Source: Salipaludibacillus neizhouensis
GTDB lineage: Bacteria > Bacillota > Bacilli > Bacillales > Salisediminibacteriaceae
DNA: 64,000 nt
Reading direction: 5' to 3'
Assembly: GCF_002886185.1 (NCBI RefSeq)
Contig: NZ_KZ614147.1
Coordinates: 1,089,187-1,153,186, forward strand
Within the stretch, counting starts at the first letter, position 1; each line of letters starts with the position of its first letter. This document shows positions 53,213 to 62,975 of this stretch, in pieces. Below the pieces are notes generated by a model. It worked only from the letters and a program-made list of their open reading frames with translations. It was not told where the DNA came from and made no database searches. A program made the translations under genes and the position numbers.

Positions 53213-54514
53213 TTACTTATATTCCGGTAACCAGTCGCCATGGGCTTCGATAAGTTCATCACACATGGCAATAATGTCATCCATCGACAGTTCTGCACTC
53301 GTATGAGGATCGAGCATCGCAGCCTGATAAATATGTGCTTTTTTCAAAGAGACTGCAGCTTCGATGGTTAACAGCTGTGTATTAATACTCGTTCGATTTA
53401 AAGCGGCGAGTTGTTCCGGCAGTTCCCCGATATAGCCAGGGATAATACCATTTCGATCGGCAACACAAGGAACTTCAACCACAGCTTTTCTAGAGAGATT
53501 TGAAATCAATCCTCCGTCGTTAAGGACGTTCCCGCCGAATTTAAACGGTTCATTTGTTTCCATTGCTTCAATAATACGAGAACCATATTCCAATGATCGT
53601 TCATGAGAAAGTTGCGTATCCTTGACCATGCTTTCTCGCATCTTTTCCCAATCATTAATTTGTTTGATACATCGGCGTGGGTACTCATCTAACGGAATAT
53701 TGAACCGGTCAATCAGTTCAGGATAGTTCTTTTTGATAAAATACGGATGGTATTCTGCATTATGTTCCGAAGACTCAGTGACGTAATAGCCGAATTTGTT
53801 CATGAGTTCAAAGCGGACCATATCCTCGTGCTTTTCAGCTTGTTTTTCCTTAGCACGCTGTTTGATTTCAGGATAAAGATCTTTTCCATCCTTTTTAACT
53901 TCCAGTAACCAAGCCATATGGTTAATTCCAGCAATTTTCTCGTCAATTCCCTCATGATCCAGATCGAGGGCCTTGTACAAATGGTCCGTACAAATCTGAA
54001 CACTATGGCAAAGTCCAATTGTTTTAATATTCGTGTAGCGAAGCATGAATCCTGTTAATGTAGCCATTGGATTCGTGTAATTTAAAAGCCAAGCCTCGGG
54101 ACAGACTTCCTCCATATCATTTGCAATGTCCAGCATAGCAGGAATGGTTCGCAGTGTTCGAAATATACCGCCAATTCCAATTGTATCCCCGATCGTTTGA
54201 CGAAGTCCGTATTTTTTGGGAATCTCAAAGTCAATGACGGTACTAGGTTCATACCCACCAACTTGAATCGCATTGATGACGTATTTTGCATTTGTCAGGG
54301 CTTCTTTTCTATCTAATGTTGCCGTGATCGTAATTGATGGATTATATTGTTTTGCTAAATTAAGTAACATTTGCTCAGATTCTTTGAGTCGTTTCTCGTT
54401 TATATCATGCAGTGCGAATTCGAAACCTTCGAGAGCTGAGACAAACATGCAATCTCCTAACACATTTTTTGCGAAAATGGTGCTCCCTGCTCCAATAAAA
54501 GTTATTTTTGACAT
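53213..54514 (-). CDS. melA: Alpha-galactosidase/6-phospho-type GH4 enzyme (MelA-like)
   Basis: 433 residues of the NAD+- and Mn2+-dependent family GH4. ITFIGAGSTIFAKNVLG is the nucleotide-binding loop; NPMATLT, GLCHSVQICTDHL (metal Cys) and AGINHMAWLLE (metal His) are as in MelA. It hydrolyses melibiose and raffinose-type alpha-galactosides by an elimination route. GGGGAG precedes the ATG. It is divergent from an AraC-type regulator gene (132-bp gap) at the start of the galactoside locus, which also has a GH36 alpha-galactosidase. Confidence 0.9.
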   Translation of the reverse strand: MSKITFIGAGSTIFAKNVLGDCMFVSALEGFEFALHDINEKRLKESEQMLLNLAKQYNPSITITATLDRKEALTNAKYVINAIQVGGYEPSTVIDFEIPKKYGLRQTIGDTIGIGGIFRTLRTIPAMLDIANDMEEVCPEAWLLNYTNPMATLTGFMLRYTNIKTIGLCHSVQICTDHLYKALDLDHEGIDEKIAGINHMAWLLEVKKDGKDLYPEIKQRAKEKQAEKHEDMVRFELMNKFGYYVTESSEHNAEYHPYFIKKNYPELIDRFNIPLDEYPRRCIKQINDWEKMRESMVKDTQLSHERSLEYGSRIIEAMETNEPFKFGGNVLNDGGLISNLSRKAVVEVPCVADRNGIIPGYIGELPEQLAALNRTSINTQLLTIEAAVSLKKAHIYQAAMLDPHTSAELSMDDIIAMCDELIEAHGDWLPEYK

Positions 54515-54646
54515 TCTAACATCTCCCCTTGGTAAATTATTGTTTTGAATTTCTCATTGAAAAATAAAGTGAATCCCTATATATTAAGAATAAACAGGAA
54601 AGGTAACACCTGCAATGGTAATATAATATGAGGGGATGGTAAGATA

Positions 54647-55537
54647 TTGTTTTTTGACACGTATGAAGGTTTACCTTACGAAAGTATTGGATTTCGCTCT
54701 AACGAAAATCTGGAAACAGCGGTGGATATTTCGGTAATTGGCATGGAAAAAACGAAATCTGAGGATTATAATTGGCATGGATTAGAGAGAAAGGAGAAGC
54801 GTAATTTTGTGTTTCAATATACTCTTTCTGGTGAAGGGGCGCTAACTATAAATGGCAAGACACATGAATTAAAGCGAGGGCAAGCTTTTATGGTGGAGAT
54901 ACCCAGCAATCATCGCTATTATCTTCCTTCGACAAGTGGGGAATGGGAGTTTCTCTATTTGACGCTAAAAGGAGATGTAGCTGCGGAATGCTGGGGCAAT
55001 ATTACAAGAAGACATGGTCATGTCCTGAACATTGCAAGAGACTCAGAATTAGTAGATAAATTTTTTGAGATCTACAAGCAAGCAATAGACAAAGACTTAG
55101 TAGATTCGTATTTTTCTTCCTCTCAAGCTTACTCTTTTCTTATGGAAGTTTATCGTTATTTTAAACAGGTAAAATCGCCGGAGCAAATTCCGGAAAACAT
55201 TACAGGTGCGATTAATTATATGAACAAAAATTATGCTCTTCCCTTATCCATGGAGGAAGTGGCAGATGCTGCAAATATGTCCAGGTATTATTTCATTAAG
55301 CGATTCAAAGAAGTGACTGATATGACACCAGGACAGTACTTGACGAAAAAACGGATGGAGAAATCATTGGAGTTATTAGTCCAAACAGAGTTAACAATGA
55401 AGGATATTGCAGTCAATGTTGGTTATGCAAATGATAATTATTTCAACAAAGCCTTTCGAAAAACTGTCGGAATACCTCCAGGAGAATTTCGCAAAAACAA
55501 GGGTCGGATACCATTTGATCGACTTGTTATTAGATAA
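54647..55537 (+). CDS. AraC-family regulator of the galactoside locus
   Basis: 296 residues. The N-terminal 150 form a cupin ligand domain (FVFQYTLSGEGALTING, RGQAFMVEIPSNHRYYLP). The C-terminal 100 hold two HTHs (MEEVADAANMSRYYFIKRFK and MKDIAVNVGYANDNYFNKAF, ending in PGEFRK). The start is TTG with GAGGGGA upstream. Placed between divergent melA and the ABC importer/galactosidase genes, it most likely activates both with an alpha-galactoside as inducer (compare MsmR/RafR). Direct repeats TTTACTAA at the importer promoter suit an AraC dimer. Confidence 0.88.
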   Translation: MFFDTYEGLPYESIGFRSNENLETAVDISVIGMEKTKSEDYNWHGLERKEKRNFVFQYTLSGEGALTINGKTHELKRGQAFMVEIPSNHRYYLPSTSGEWEFLYLTLKGDVAAECWGNITRRHGHVLNIARDSELVDKFFEIYKQAIDKDLVDSYFSSSQAYSFLMEVYRYFKQVKSPEQIPENITGAINYMNKNYALPLSMEEVADAANMSRYYFIKRFKEVTDMTPGQYLTKKRMEKSLELLVQTELTMKDIAVNVGYANDNYFNKAFRKTVGIPPGEFRKNKGRIPFDRLVIR

Positions 55538-55568
55538 GGTTAGAAATAGAAAAACTAGTTGCCAATAA

Positions 55569-55612
55569 GGAAGAGCACTGGATGTCATCATTGACCTTTT
55601 CAGTGCTCTTCC
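55569..55612 (+). terminator. Terminator after the AraC gene
   Basis: GGAAGAGCACTG (55569-55580) pairs with CAGTGCTCTTCC (55601-55612). No long T run follows. Confidence 0.65.
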
Positions 55613-55722
55613 TATTTAAATTTAGCATCTGTGGTTATACTATCTAAAGATATATTTGTGACAAGGTTATAACAATGCAAAAACCGTGTTTTTCTCTGAA
55701 GTCAAACTCTAGAAAAAGTATT

Positions 55723-55775
55723 TAGTAAACAATTTACTAAAATATATTGACTTGCTTTACTAACGAGTATATTAT
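55723..55775 (+). promoter_or_regulatory. Importer operon promoter with TTTACTAA repeats
   Basis: TTGACT (55747-55752) and TATTAT (55770-55775) are separated by 17 bp. TTTACTAA occurs at 55734-55741 and again at 55756-55763, exactly 22 bp apart in direct orientation. An inverted copy, TTAGTAAA, lies at 55723-55730. Two-turn direct repeats that reach the -35 box are the classic layout for AraC-type activators. Confidence 0.65.
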
Positions 55776-55826
55776 AAAGAAAGGGTTTACATTTACCCGT
55801 TAAATTTAGAAAGGGGCAATTAAAAA

Positions 55827-57125
55827 ATGAAGAAAATTGGTTTGTTTTTAGGTGTTACAGCACTTGCATTAGCAGGCTGTAGTGGAAATGATGGCGGCAA
55901 TAACGGAGATAATAATGCTGCAGGAGATAACGGTGGAGGGGAAGAAACTCAAACGTTAACAGCCTGGGCATGGAATATTAATATTCCCGTCCTAGAGGAA
56001 GCGGCGGAATTATTTGCAGAAGAAAATCCCGGATTCGAATTAGATATTGTTGAAACAGGTACACCTGATGTTTATCAGCAAATTACGACTGGATTACAAG
56101 CTAACGGAGAAGGATTACCAGATATCATGCTTGTGGAAGATGATCGCTTGCAAGGGTACTTGAATTCTTTCCCTGATTCATTTATGAATTTATCAGAGTA
56201 TGGTTTTGAGGAAGAGCACGGAGAAAAATTTCCGGAATTCAAAACAGAATTATTATCTTTAGATGGTGACATGTATGGTGTTCCATTCGATGCGGGCCCT
56301 GCTGGAGTATTCTACAGAGTTGATTTGTTTGAAGAAGCAGGGATTGATGTAGACAGCATTGAAACATGGGATGACTTCATCGAGGCAGGTCATACATTGC
56401 GTGACGAACTAGATGTTGCGATAACAGGTATTGATGTAAACAATGATGATGGAACATATCGTATTATGTTAAACCAGCAGGGAACTTTCTACTTTGATGA
56501 GGAAAACAATATCAATTTGAATTCCGAGGAATCAGTCAAGGCAATGGATGTTGTGGCGCGACTGGACGAAGAAGGACTAAATGAAAACCTTGTTGGATGG
56601 GATGCATGGCTTGGTGGATTAGCAAACGGAGACGTTGCAACTGCTCCTACAGGTGCGTGGCTTACTGGTTCATTAATAGCGCAAGCACCAGAGTTAGAAG
56701 GGAAATGGGGAGTTATGCCATTACCAGCAATGGAAGAAGGCGGTAATCGTGCTGCAAACTTAGGTGGAAGTAATTACATGATTTCAGCTAATACTGAAAA
56801 TCCGGATTTAGCGTATGAATTCATGGAATTCTTTTCTACTTCCGAAGAGGTACAGTTAGCTGCAATGGAAGGTGGATTATTCCCATCTCTAAATACGATC
56901 TATGAAAATGAAGTCTTCACGGAGCCTCATCCATACTTTGCGGATCAACCAATCTGGGAGATGTTTGCAGGTATGATGAATGATATTCCTTTTGCAAATT
57001 ACACTGGAGACTATGCGATTGCTCGAGATGAAGCAGAAACAGCTCAAGCAGAAGTTGTCGGTGGTATGGACGTTGAGGAAGCACTTCAAAGTGCCCAAGA
57101 GCGATTGGAAAACAGAATTAAATAG
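55827..57125 (+). CDS. Sugar ABC transporter, substrate-binding lipoprotein
   Basis: 432 residues. The lipobox is ALALAGCSG, followed by a Gly/Asn-rich linker and a cluster B/family 1 sugar-binding protein (LTAWAWNINIPVLEEAAELF, LPDIMLVEDDRLQGYL, GVPFDAGPAGVFYRVDLFEE, GVMPLPAMEEGG, AYEFMEFFSTSEE). It should bind raffinose-, melibiose- or galactan-derived oligosaccharides outside the membrane. AAAGGGG precedes the ATG. The first gene of the importer operon, it is separated from the permeases by a stable hairpin. Confidence 0.9.
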   Translation: MKKIGLFLGVTALALAGCSGNDGGNNGDNNAAGDNGGGEETQTLTAWAWNINIPVLEEAAELFAEENPGFELDIVETGTPDVYQQITTGLQANGEGLPDIMLVEDDRLQGYLNSFPDSFMNLSEYGFEEEHGEKFPEFKTELLSLDGDMYGVPFDAGPAGVFYRVDLFEEAGIDVDSIETWDDFIEAGHTLRDELDVAITGIDVNNDDGTYRIMLNQQGTFYFDEENNINLNSEESVKAMDVVARLDEEGLNENLVGWDAWLGGLANGDVATAPTGAWLTGSLIAQAPELEGKWGVMPLPAMEEGGNRAANLGGSNYMISANTENPDLAYEFMEFFSTSEEVQLAAMEGGLFPSLNTIYENEVFTEPHPYFADQPIWEMFAGMMNDIPFANYTGDYAIARDEAETAQAEVVGGMDVEEALQSAQERLENRIK

Positions 57126-57139
57126 AAATAGTGTTATTT

Positions 57140-57183
57140 AGGTGAGTCAGTGATCATGTATTGTGGTCACTTGACTCGCCTTT
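57140..57183 (+). terminator. Intercistronic hairpin between binding-protein and permease genes
   Basis: AGGTGAGTCAGTGATCA pairs with TGGTCACTTGACTCGCCTTT with one bulge. Weak T content suggests partial termination or 3' end protection, the usual way to make binding protein in excess over permeases. Confidence 0.7.
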
Positions 57184-57269
57184 CATAAAAAATACATGCA
57201 ATTTTGCAAGCTTAGGCATATTTTTTCTATTACTAACATCATTTGGTTGATGAGAAAGCTGGGTTAATA

Positions 57270-58124
57270 ATGGTGGATCAAACAAAACGCGTACCTTACT
57301 TCTTTATAGCTCCAGCAGTGATATTATTTGCGATTTTTACTTTATATCCAATACTTGCTTCTCTCTATTTAAGCTTTCAAACCTACGAGGGTGGTACGTA
57401 TACTTTTGCTGGACTTGATAACTATACTCGCCTGATGGGAGATTCAATCTTTTGGACGGCATTAAGTAATACTTTTTTTATTTTTATATTCCAAGTGCCA
57501 ATCATGCTTATCCTTGCTATGATTTTGGCATCCGTATTAAATAGTCAGTTGCTGCGCTTAAAAGGGTTTTTCAGAGTTTCTTTCTTTTTACCGGCAGTGA
57601 CATCGTTAGTAGCATACTCGTTACTATTTTCTATCATGCTTCAAAATAATGGTCTCTTTAATGAAATATTAAGCTATGTCGGTATTGATGCGATTCCATG
57701 GCTTTCCGATTCATTTTGGGCCAAGTTTTCGATTGTCATGGCGATGACTTGGAGATGGACAGGATACAATATGATCATTTTCCTCGCTGCGCTACAGAAC
57801 ATACCTGAGGAAATGTACGAAGCCGCATCGATTGATGGTGCAGGGAAAATTCGCCAGTTCTTTTCTATTACAGTTCCTAGTTTAAAACCAATTATTCTAT
57901 TCGCAGGTATTTTATCAACAATTGGAACTTTGCAATTGTTTGATGAACCGTTTAACTTAACAAGCGGTGGTCCAGGAAATGCGACAATGACACTAGGTTT
58001 GTATATTTATGAAAACGGATTTGAGTACTTTGATTTCAGTTATGGTAGTGCGATAGCATACGTAGTTGTTATGTTAGTTGCTATCTTATCCTACGTCCAA
58101 TTTAAATTTACGGGTGATAAATAA
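57270..58124 (+). CDS. Sugar ABC transporter permease (MsmF-like)
   Basis: 284 residues with six membrane segments and the permease loop EEMYEAASIDGAGKIRQFFS (EAA motif). VPYFFIAPAVILFAIFTLYP is a typical start. The ATG at 57270 is chosen; the upstream in-frame TTG at 57243 has no ribosome binding site, though the one here is also weak. The stop overlaps the next permease start by one base (TAATG), so the two are translationally coupled. No ATPase gene is in the locus; a shared MsmX-type ATPase elsewhere is expected. Confidence 0.9.
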   Translation: MVDQTKRVPYFFIAPAVILFAIFTLYPILASLYLSFQTYEGGTYTFAGLDNYTRLMGDSIFWTALSNTFFIFIFQVPIMLILAMILASVLNSQLLRLKGFFRVSFFLPAVTSLVAYSLLFSIMLQNNGLFNEILSYVGIDAIPWLSDSFWAKFSIVMAMTWRWTGYNMIIFLAALQNIPEEMYEAASIDGAGKIRQFFSITVPSLKPIILFAGILSTIGTLQLFDEPFNLTSGGPGNATMTLGLYIYENGFEYFDFSYGSAIAYVVVMLVAILSYVQFKFTGDK

Positions 58125-58960
58125 TGAGACAGTCCATAAAAACACAAAAGACATTTGGAAAAATTGGCATGTACCTTCTTCTTTCGATCTTTTTAGTGAT
58201 TTCTGTTTTTCCGTTCTATTGGATGCTCGTTGGCTCTACGAATAGTTCGGATAAAATGTTTACCAGTCCGCCAACATTAATACCTGGCGACCAATTCATG
58301 ACAAATTTAATGAATTTGGATGAGACAGTTGGCATAGGAAGAGTTTTATTCAATTCCTTATTCGTCTCAGGGCTTTATGTTGTTTTAGCGTTAATTGTCA
58401 GTGCTACAGCAGCGTATGCATTTGCTAAGTTTGAGTTCAAAGGCAGAAACGTAATTTTTACAATCTTTCTTCTTTCGATGATGATTCCATATCAGGCAAC
58501 ACTCATCCCTTTGTTTCAAATGATGGCGAATTATAATTTATTAAATACGTACTTTGCACTAATTGCACCACAGCTTTGTTATCCATTTGCAATCTTTTTA
58601 ATGAGACAGAATTTCTTAGCATTTCCATCAGAGTTATTGGAGTCAGCAAGATTAGATGGAGCTGGAGAGTTTAAAATTTTCATGAAAATTGTTCTTCCAT
58701 CGATGAAACCAGCCCTTGCTGCAACATCTATCTTTTTGTTCATGTACCAATGGAATAACTTTATGTGGCCGCTAGTTGCGATCAGAACAGCTGATATGTA
58801 CACGTTCCCTGTAGCACTTTCCACACTTAGTGGGGTTTCCTATACGGATTATGGGCAAATGATGATGGGTATTTCCATCGCAACAATTCCAATTATGATT
58901 TTCTTCTTAGTACTGCAAAAACATTTTATTTCTGGAATGCTTGGCAGTGCGGTGAAGTAG
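58124..58960 (+). CDS. Sugar ABC transporter permease (MsmG-like)
   Basis: 278 residues with six membrane segments and the EAA loop ELLESARLDGAGEFKIFMKI. VISVFPFYWMLVGSTNSSDKM and MIPYQATLIPLFQMM are family motifs. It pairs with the permease before it. The GH35 gene begins 17 bp downstream, so transport and breakdown are one operon. Confidence 0.92.
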   Translation: MRQSIKTQKTFGKIGMYLLLSIFLVISVFPFYWMLVGSTNSSDKMFTSPPTLIPGDQFMTNLMNLDETVGIGRVLFNSLFVSGLYVVLALIVSATAAYAFAKFEFKGRNVIFTIFLLSMMIPYQATLIPLFQMMANYNLLNTYFALIAPQLCYPFAIFLMRQNFLAFPSELLESARLDGAGEFKIFMKIVLPSMKPALAATSIFLFMYQWNNFMWPLVAIRTADMYTFPVALSTLSGVSYTDYGQMMMGISIATIPIMIFFLVLQKHFISGMLGSAVK

Positions 58961-58977
58961 AAAGGATGTATAACACG

Positions 58978-60705
58978 ATGTTAACAACAAAAGGCGAGCA
59001 ATTTATGCTCCATGGAGAGCCCTTCCGTATTTTATCAGGTAGTATTCATTACTTTCGAGTAGTACCTGAGTACTGGGAGGACCGGTTAGATAAATTGAAA
59101 CAATGTGGATTTAACACAGTAGAAACGTATATTCCATGGAACTTCCATGAGCCTAAAAAGGGGGACTTCCGTTTTGAAGGGATGGCGGACGTTGAACGAT
59201 TTATTCAATTAGCAGCTGAAAAAGGGTTGTATGTGATCGTAAGACCGTCGCCATACATTTGTGCAGAATGGGAGTTTGGTGGTTTGCCTGCCTGGCTCTT
59301 GAAGGATAAAAACATGGAAGTCCGTTGTGTCAATGAAGATTATATGAGACACCTCAAAGACTATTTTGATGTGCTGTTGCCGAAACTGGCACCTTTACAA
59401 ATTTCCAATGGTGGTCCCGTCATTGCGATGCAAATCGAAAATGAATATGGGGCATATGGGAACGACAAAGAATATCTTGAGGAAAATAAGCAGCTGTATC
59501 TTGAAAAAGGAATTGATGTCCTGTTATTTACGTCAGATGGACCGGATATGATTAAGGACGGATCCTTGCCTGATGTTTTAACGACATTAAATTTTGGATC
59601 AAAAGTAAAAGAAGCATATGGAATGCTGGACGAATTTAAGCCGGGAAGCCCGAAATTTTGTGCTGAATTTTGGATTGGTTGGTTCGATAGTTGGGGAAAC
59701 GATCATCACACGCGAACGGCCGATAACACGGCAGACGTCCTTCAGGAAATGTTGGATGCTGGTGGGTCCATGAATTTCTTTATGTTCCATGGAGGCACAA
59801 ACTTTCATTTTTACAATGGCGCCAATCGATACGAAACGTATGATCCAACAATTACTAGTTACGATTACGATTCATTGTTAACGGAGTCGGGTGAAATCAC
59901 CGATAAATACCGGGAAGTACAAAAGGTACTGCATGGCTTTAAGGGACAATCGGTACCTGCTGATAATTCAGCTTCTCCTGTTTTATTGGAGGAGTCAAGT
60001 ATTTCGATGAGTAAATCTGTGAGTCTGTTTGATACGTTATCGACTGTCGGTAGATACGTCAAACATAAAACGCCTCTTAGTATGGAGGGATTAGATCAGT
60101 CGTATGGTTATGTGCTTTATCGAACAATCATTTCTGGTAAGGGAACGTATACGATTGATTTAGAGCCGATGAGAGATCGGGGTTTTATTTACATTAACGG
60201 AGAATATGTAAAAACCTACTATCGTAACGACGTTGAAAAAGAGATAAGTTTTGATTTTCCACAAGAGACCAATACACTTGAGATATTTGTTGAAAACATG
60301 GGACGGGTTAACTACGGGAAACACTTGAAAGATCGAAAGGGAATTGTTGAGAACCTGTGGATTAATAATCAATTTATGTTTGATTGGGAAATGTACGCTA
60401 TCGAGTTAGAAGACTTTGAGCTTGATTTTTCTAAAAAAGAAGATCAGCGTTTCCCACAGTTTTTCGAAGGTGTATTACATGTGAGTGAACCTGGTGATAC
60501 CTTTGTAAAGCTCGAAGGCTGGAAAAAAGGCAATGTATTTGTGAATGGTTTTAATTTAGGAAGGTACTGGGAAATCGGACCACAAAAAACACTTTATTTA
60601 CCAGGTCCTTTATTGAAAAAAGGCGCAAATACGATTCAAATTTTAGAACTAGAAGGTTCTGTATCAAAAGACATATCGTTTGTTAAACAGGCTGATTTAG
60701 GTTAG
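58978..60705 (+). CDS. Beta-galactosidase, family GH35
   Basis: 575 residues without a signal peptide. FMLHGEPFRILSGSIHYFRV opens the barrel. The acid/base Glu is in MQIENEYGAYG (about residue 156) and the nucleophile Glu in FCAEFWIGWFDSWG (about 230). Two jelly-roll domains follow (GFIYINGEYVKTYYRND; GNVFVNGFNLGRYWEIGPQ). The ATG at 58978 is preferred because AAGG lies 12 bases before it and adjoins the ATG at 58966. GH35 cytosolic enzymes release beta-1,3- or beta-1,4-linked galactose from imported oligosaccharides. Confidence 0.92.
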   Translation: MLTTKGEQFMLHGEPFRILSGSIHYFRVVPEYWEDRLDKLKQCGFNTVETYIPWNFHEPKKGDFRFEGMADVERFIQLAAEKGLYVIVRPSPYICAEWEFGGLPAWLLKDKNMEVRCVNEDYMRHLKDYFDVLLPKLAPLQISNGGPVIAMQIENEYGAYGNDKEYLEENKQLYLEKGIDVLLFTSDGPDMIKDGSLPDVLTTLNFGSKVKEAYGMLDEFKPGSPKFCAEFWIGWFDSWGNDHHTRTADNTADVLQEMLDAGGSMNFFMFHGGTNFHFYNGANRYETYDPTITSYDYDSLLTESGEITDKYREVQKVLHGFKGQSVPADNSASPVLLEESSISMSKSVSLFDTLSTVGRYVKHKTPLSMEGLDQSYGYVLYRTIISGKGTYTIDLEPMRDRGFIYINGEYVKTYYRNDVEKEISFDFPQETNTLEIFVENMGRVNYGKHLKDRKGIVENLWINNQFMFDWEMYAIELEDFELDFSKKEDQRFPQFFEGVLHVSEPGDTFVKLEGWKKGNVFVNGFNLGRYWEIGPQKTLYLPGPLLKKGANTIQILELEGSVSKDISFVKQADLG

Positions 60706-60715
60706 GGGTGGCGTC

Positions 60716-62974
60716 ATGATTCAAGTCAACAACGACAGCAAAGAGTTTCATTTATCAAATGGACACGTGAGCTATATTTTTCACGTGATGAAAAATGGTC
60801 AACTTGGTCATTTGTATTATGGGAAATCATTGACACATAATAAAAGTTTTTCTCATATGCAGGCGTATCACGTGCCGACTCCTAATACTGCTCATCCGTT
60901 CGCAGATGATCCTGCTTTTAGTCTGGAAACGAGTAATCAGGAATATCCATCCTTTGGAACGACAGATTTCCGTGAGCCGGCAATAAGTTTGGAAAATAAA
61001 TATGGTTCGACCATCAGTGATTTTAACTATCAATCGTATGAGATTTATTCTGGTAAAAAGCCTTTACAAGGTTTGCCTTCTACGTACGTCACAACAGAGG
61101 AAGAGGCACAAACACTTGTTGTGACACTCTGGGATGAGAAGATACAAACGGAGTTAAGGCTTTCGTACACTATTTTTACAGGAAAACCAGTTATCACAAG
61201 GTCAACGGAGCTGGAGAATAAGGGGAAAGAGAAAGTAGACGTGAAGCGACTGATGAGCCTTAGTCTTGACCTGCCTGAAAGCAATTATGAAATGGTTCAG
61301 CTTTCAGGTGCATGGTCGAGAGAACGCCATGTGAAGAAGCGGAAGTTAGAAAGTGGGATCCAAGCTGTCTCTAGTTTACGCGGGGCTAGCTCTCATGCGC
61401 AAAATCCTTTTCTTGCTTTAACGGATCCATCGGCAACGGAAGTAAGCGGGGAAGTCATGGGGTTTAATCTTGTGTACAGTAGTAATTTTCTGGCACAGGT
61501 TGAGGTAGACCATTATGACGTCGCACGAGTGACGATGGGAATTCATCCATTTAACTTCAAATGGGAGTTGAAGCCTAAAAGTGTTTTCCAAACACCTGAA
61601 GTAGTGATGGTTTACTCTGATAGAGGATTAAATGGAATGAGCGCTGCCTTTCACGACTTGTATCGCAAGCATTTGATAAAAGGCTATTGGCAGGACCGTG
61701 ACAGACCAGTGATGTTAAACAATTGGGAAGCGACATACTTTGATTTTAATGAAACAAAACTATTAGATATTGCTCAAGAAGGTCAGACGTTAGGCATCGA
61801 ATTGTTTGTTTTAGATGATGGTTGGTTTGGTAGACGGGATGATGACACTAGTTCTCTCGGAGATTGGTTTGTAGACAAGCGGAAGCTGCCTAATGGGTTA
61901 CATTCATTAGCACTGAAAATCAGGGAAATGGGACTTGAATTTGGATTATGGTTTGAGCCGGAAATGGTGAGCAAGGAAAGTGAATTAATGAAAACTCACC
62001 CCGATTGGATTATACAGACACCGGAAAGAGTTCCATCATACGGCAGGAATCAGCTTATACTGGATTTTAGTCGGGAAGAAGTCGTTGACTATATTTTCGA
62101 GCGAATGGCTTCTATTATAGAAGATACTAAATTGACTTATATAAAGTGGGACATGAATCGAAATATCACCGAAGCATACTCTTCTTCGCTTGCTATTAGT
62201 CAACAAGGAGAGTTTTATCACCGTTATATTTTAGGGGTCTATAAATTGTATGACCGATTAACTAGTGCCTACCAGCATGTATTGTTTGAGTCTTGTGCAG
62301 GTGGCGGCGGCAGGTTCGATCCAGGCATGCTTTATTACGCGCCACAAGCTTGGACGAGTGATGATACAGATGCTGTCGAACGGTTGAAAATTCAGTATGG
62401 GACTTCTCTTGTGTACCCTATCAACAGTATGGGGTCTCACGTTTCCGCAGCTCCGAATCATCAAACGAGCAGATCGGCCTCATTAACTACTCGAGGAAAT
62501 GTTGCTTACTTTGGGACGTTCGGGTATGAATTGGATCCTCTGCAGCTAAGTGAGGAAGAGAAAAAGATTGTCAAAAACCAAATTAGATTTTTTAAAGAGT
62601 ATCGTCAATTAATTCGTAAGGGTGAGTTTATTCGTATTAAAAGTCCATTTGAGGGTAATGAGACAGCCTGGATGATTGTGAACGAAGATCGTTCGGAAGC
62701 ACTCGTTGGGTATTACAAAGTGCTTGCGATTCCTAATCCGCCGAAAAACCAGACGTTAAGGTTATCGCATTTGAAGGAATCAACGTCTTACGCTGTGACA
62801 GCTTTGAATGTTACTGAGGAAAAAACGGTTTCCGAAGAAAGTTATTTTGGGGATGAACTGATGAACCGGGGTGTGCCGTTGAAGACGGAGTTTAATGGTG
62901 CTAATCACGCGTTTGCGGAACGTCATGGCGATTTTCAGTCAGATGTGTTTTATTTAAAGGGTGAAAATAAGTAA
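60716..62974 (+). CDS. Alpha-galactosidase, family GH36
   Basis: 752 residues, the usual length of the tetrameric AgaN/RafA type. NNWEATYFDFNE, LFVLDDGWFGRRDDD, LEFGLWFEPEMVS, TYIKWDMNRNITE (nucleophile Asp near 479), FESCAGGGGRFDPGML and WTSDDTDAVERL (acid/base Asp near 549) are all present. It removes terminal alpha-galactose from raffinose, stachyose and melibiose in the cytosol. GGGGTGG precedes the ATG; the gap from the GH35 gene is 10 bp. It overlaps in function with the GH4 enzyme at the other end of the locus. Confidence 0.93.
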   Translation: MIQVNNDSKEFHLSNGHVSYIFHVMKNGQLGHLYYGKSLTHNKSFSHMQAYHVPTPNTAHPFADDPAFSLETSNQEYPSFGTTDFREPAISLENKYGSTISDFNYQSYEIYSGKKPLQGLPSTYVTTEEEAQTLVVTLWDEKIQTELRLSYTIFTGKPVITRSTELENKGKEKVDVKRLMSLSLDLPESNYEMVQLSGAWSRERHVKKRKLESGIQAVSSLRGASSHAQNPFLALTDPSATEVSGEVMGFNLVYSSNFLAQVEVDHYDVARVTMGIHPFNFKWELKPKSVFQTPEVVMVYSDRGLNGMSAAFHDLYRKHLIKGYWQDRDRPVMLNNWEATYFDFNETKLLDIAQEGQTLGIELFVLDDGWFGRRDDDTSSLGDWFVDKRKLPNGLHSLALKIREMGLEFGLWFEPEMVSKESELMKTHPDWIIQTPERVPSYGRNQLILDFSREEVVDYIFERMASIIEDTKLTYIKWDMNRNITEAYSSSLAISQQGEFYHRYILGVYKLYDRLTSAYQHVLFESCAGGGGRFDPGMLYYAPQAWTSDDTDAVERLKIQYGTSLVYPINSMGSHVSAAPNHQTSRSASLTTRGNVAYFGTFGYELDPLQLSEEEKKIVKNQIRFFKEYRQLIRKGEFIRIKSPFEGNETAWMIVNEDRSEALVGYYKVLAIPNPPKNQTLRLSHLKESTSYAVTALNVTEEKTVSEESYFGDELMNRGVPLKTEFNGANHAFAERHGDFQSDVFYLKGENK

Positions 62975-62975
62975 T

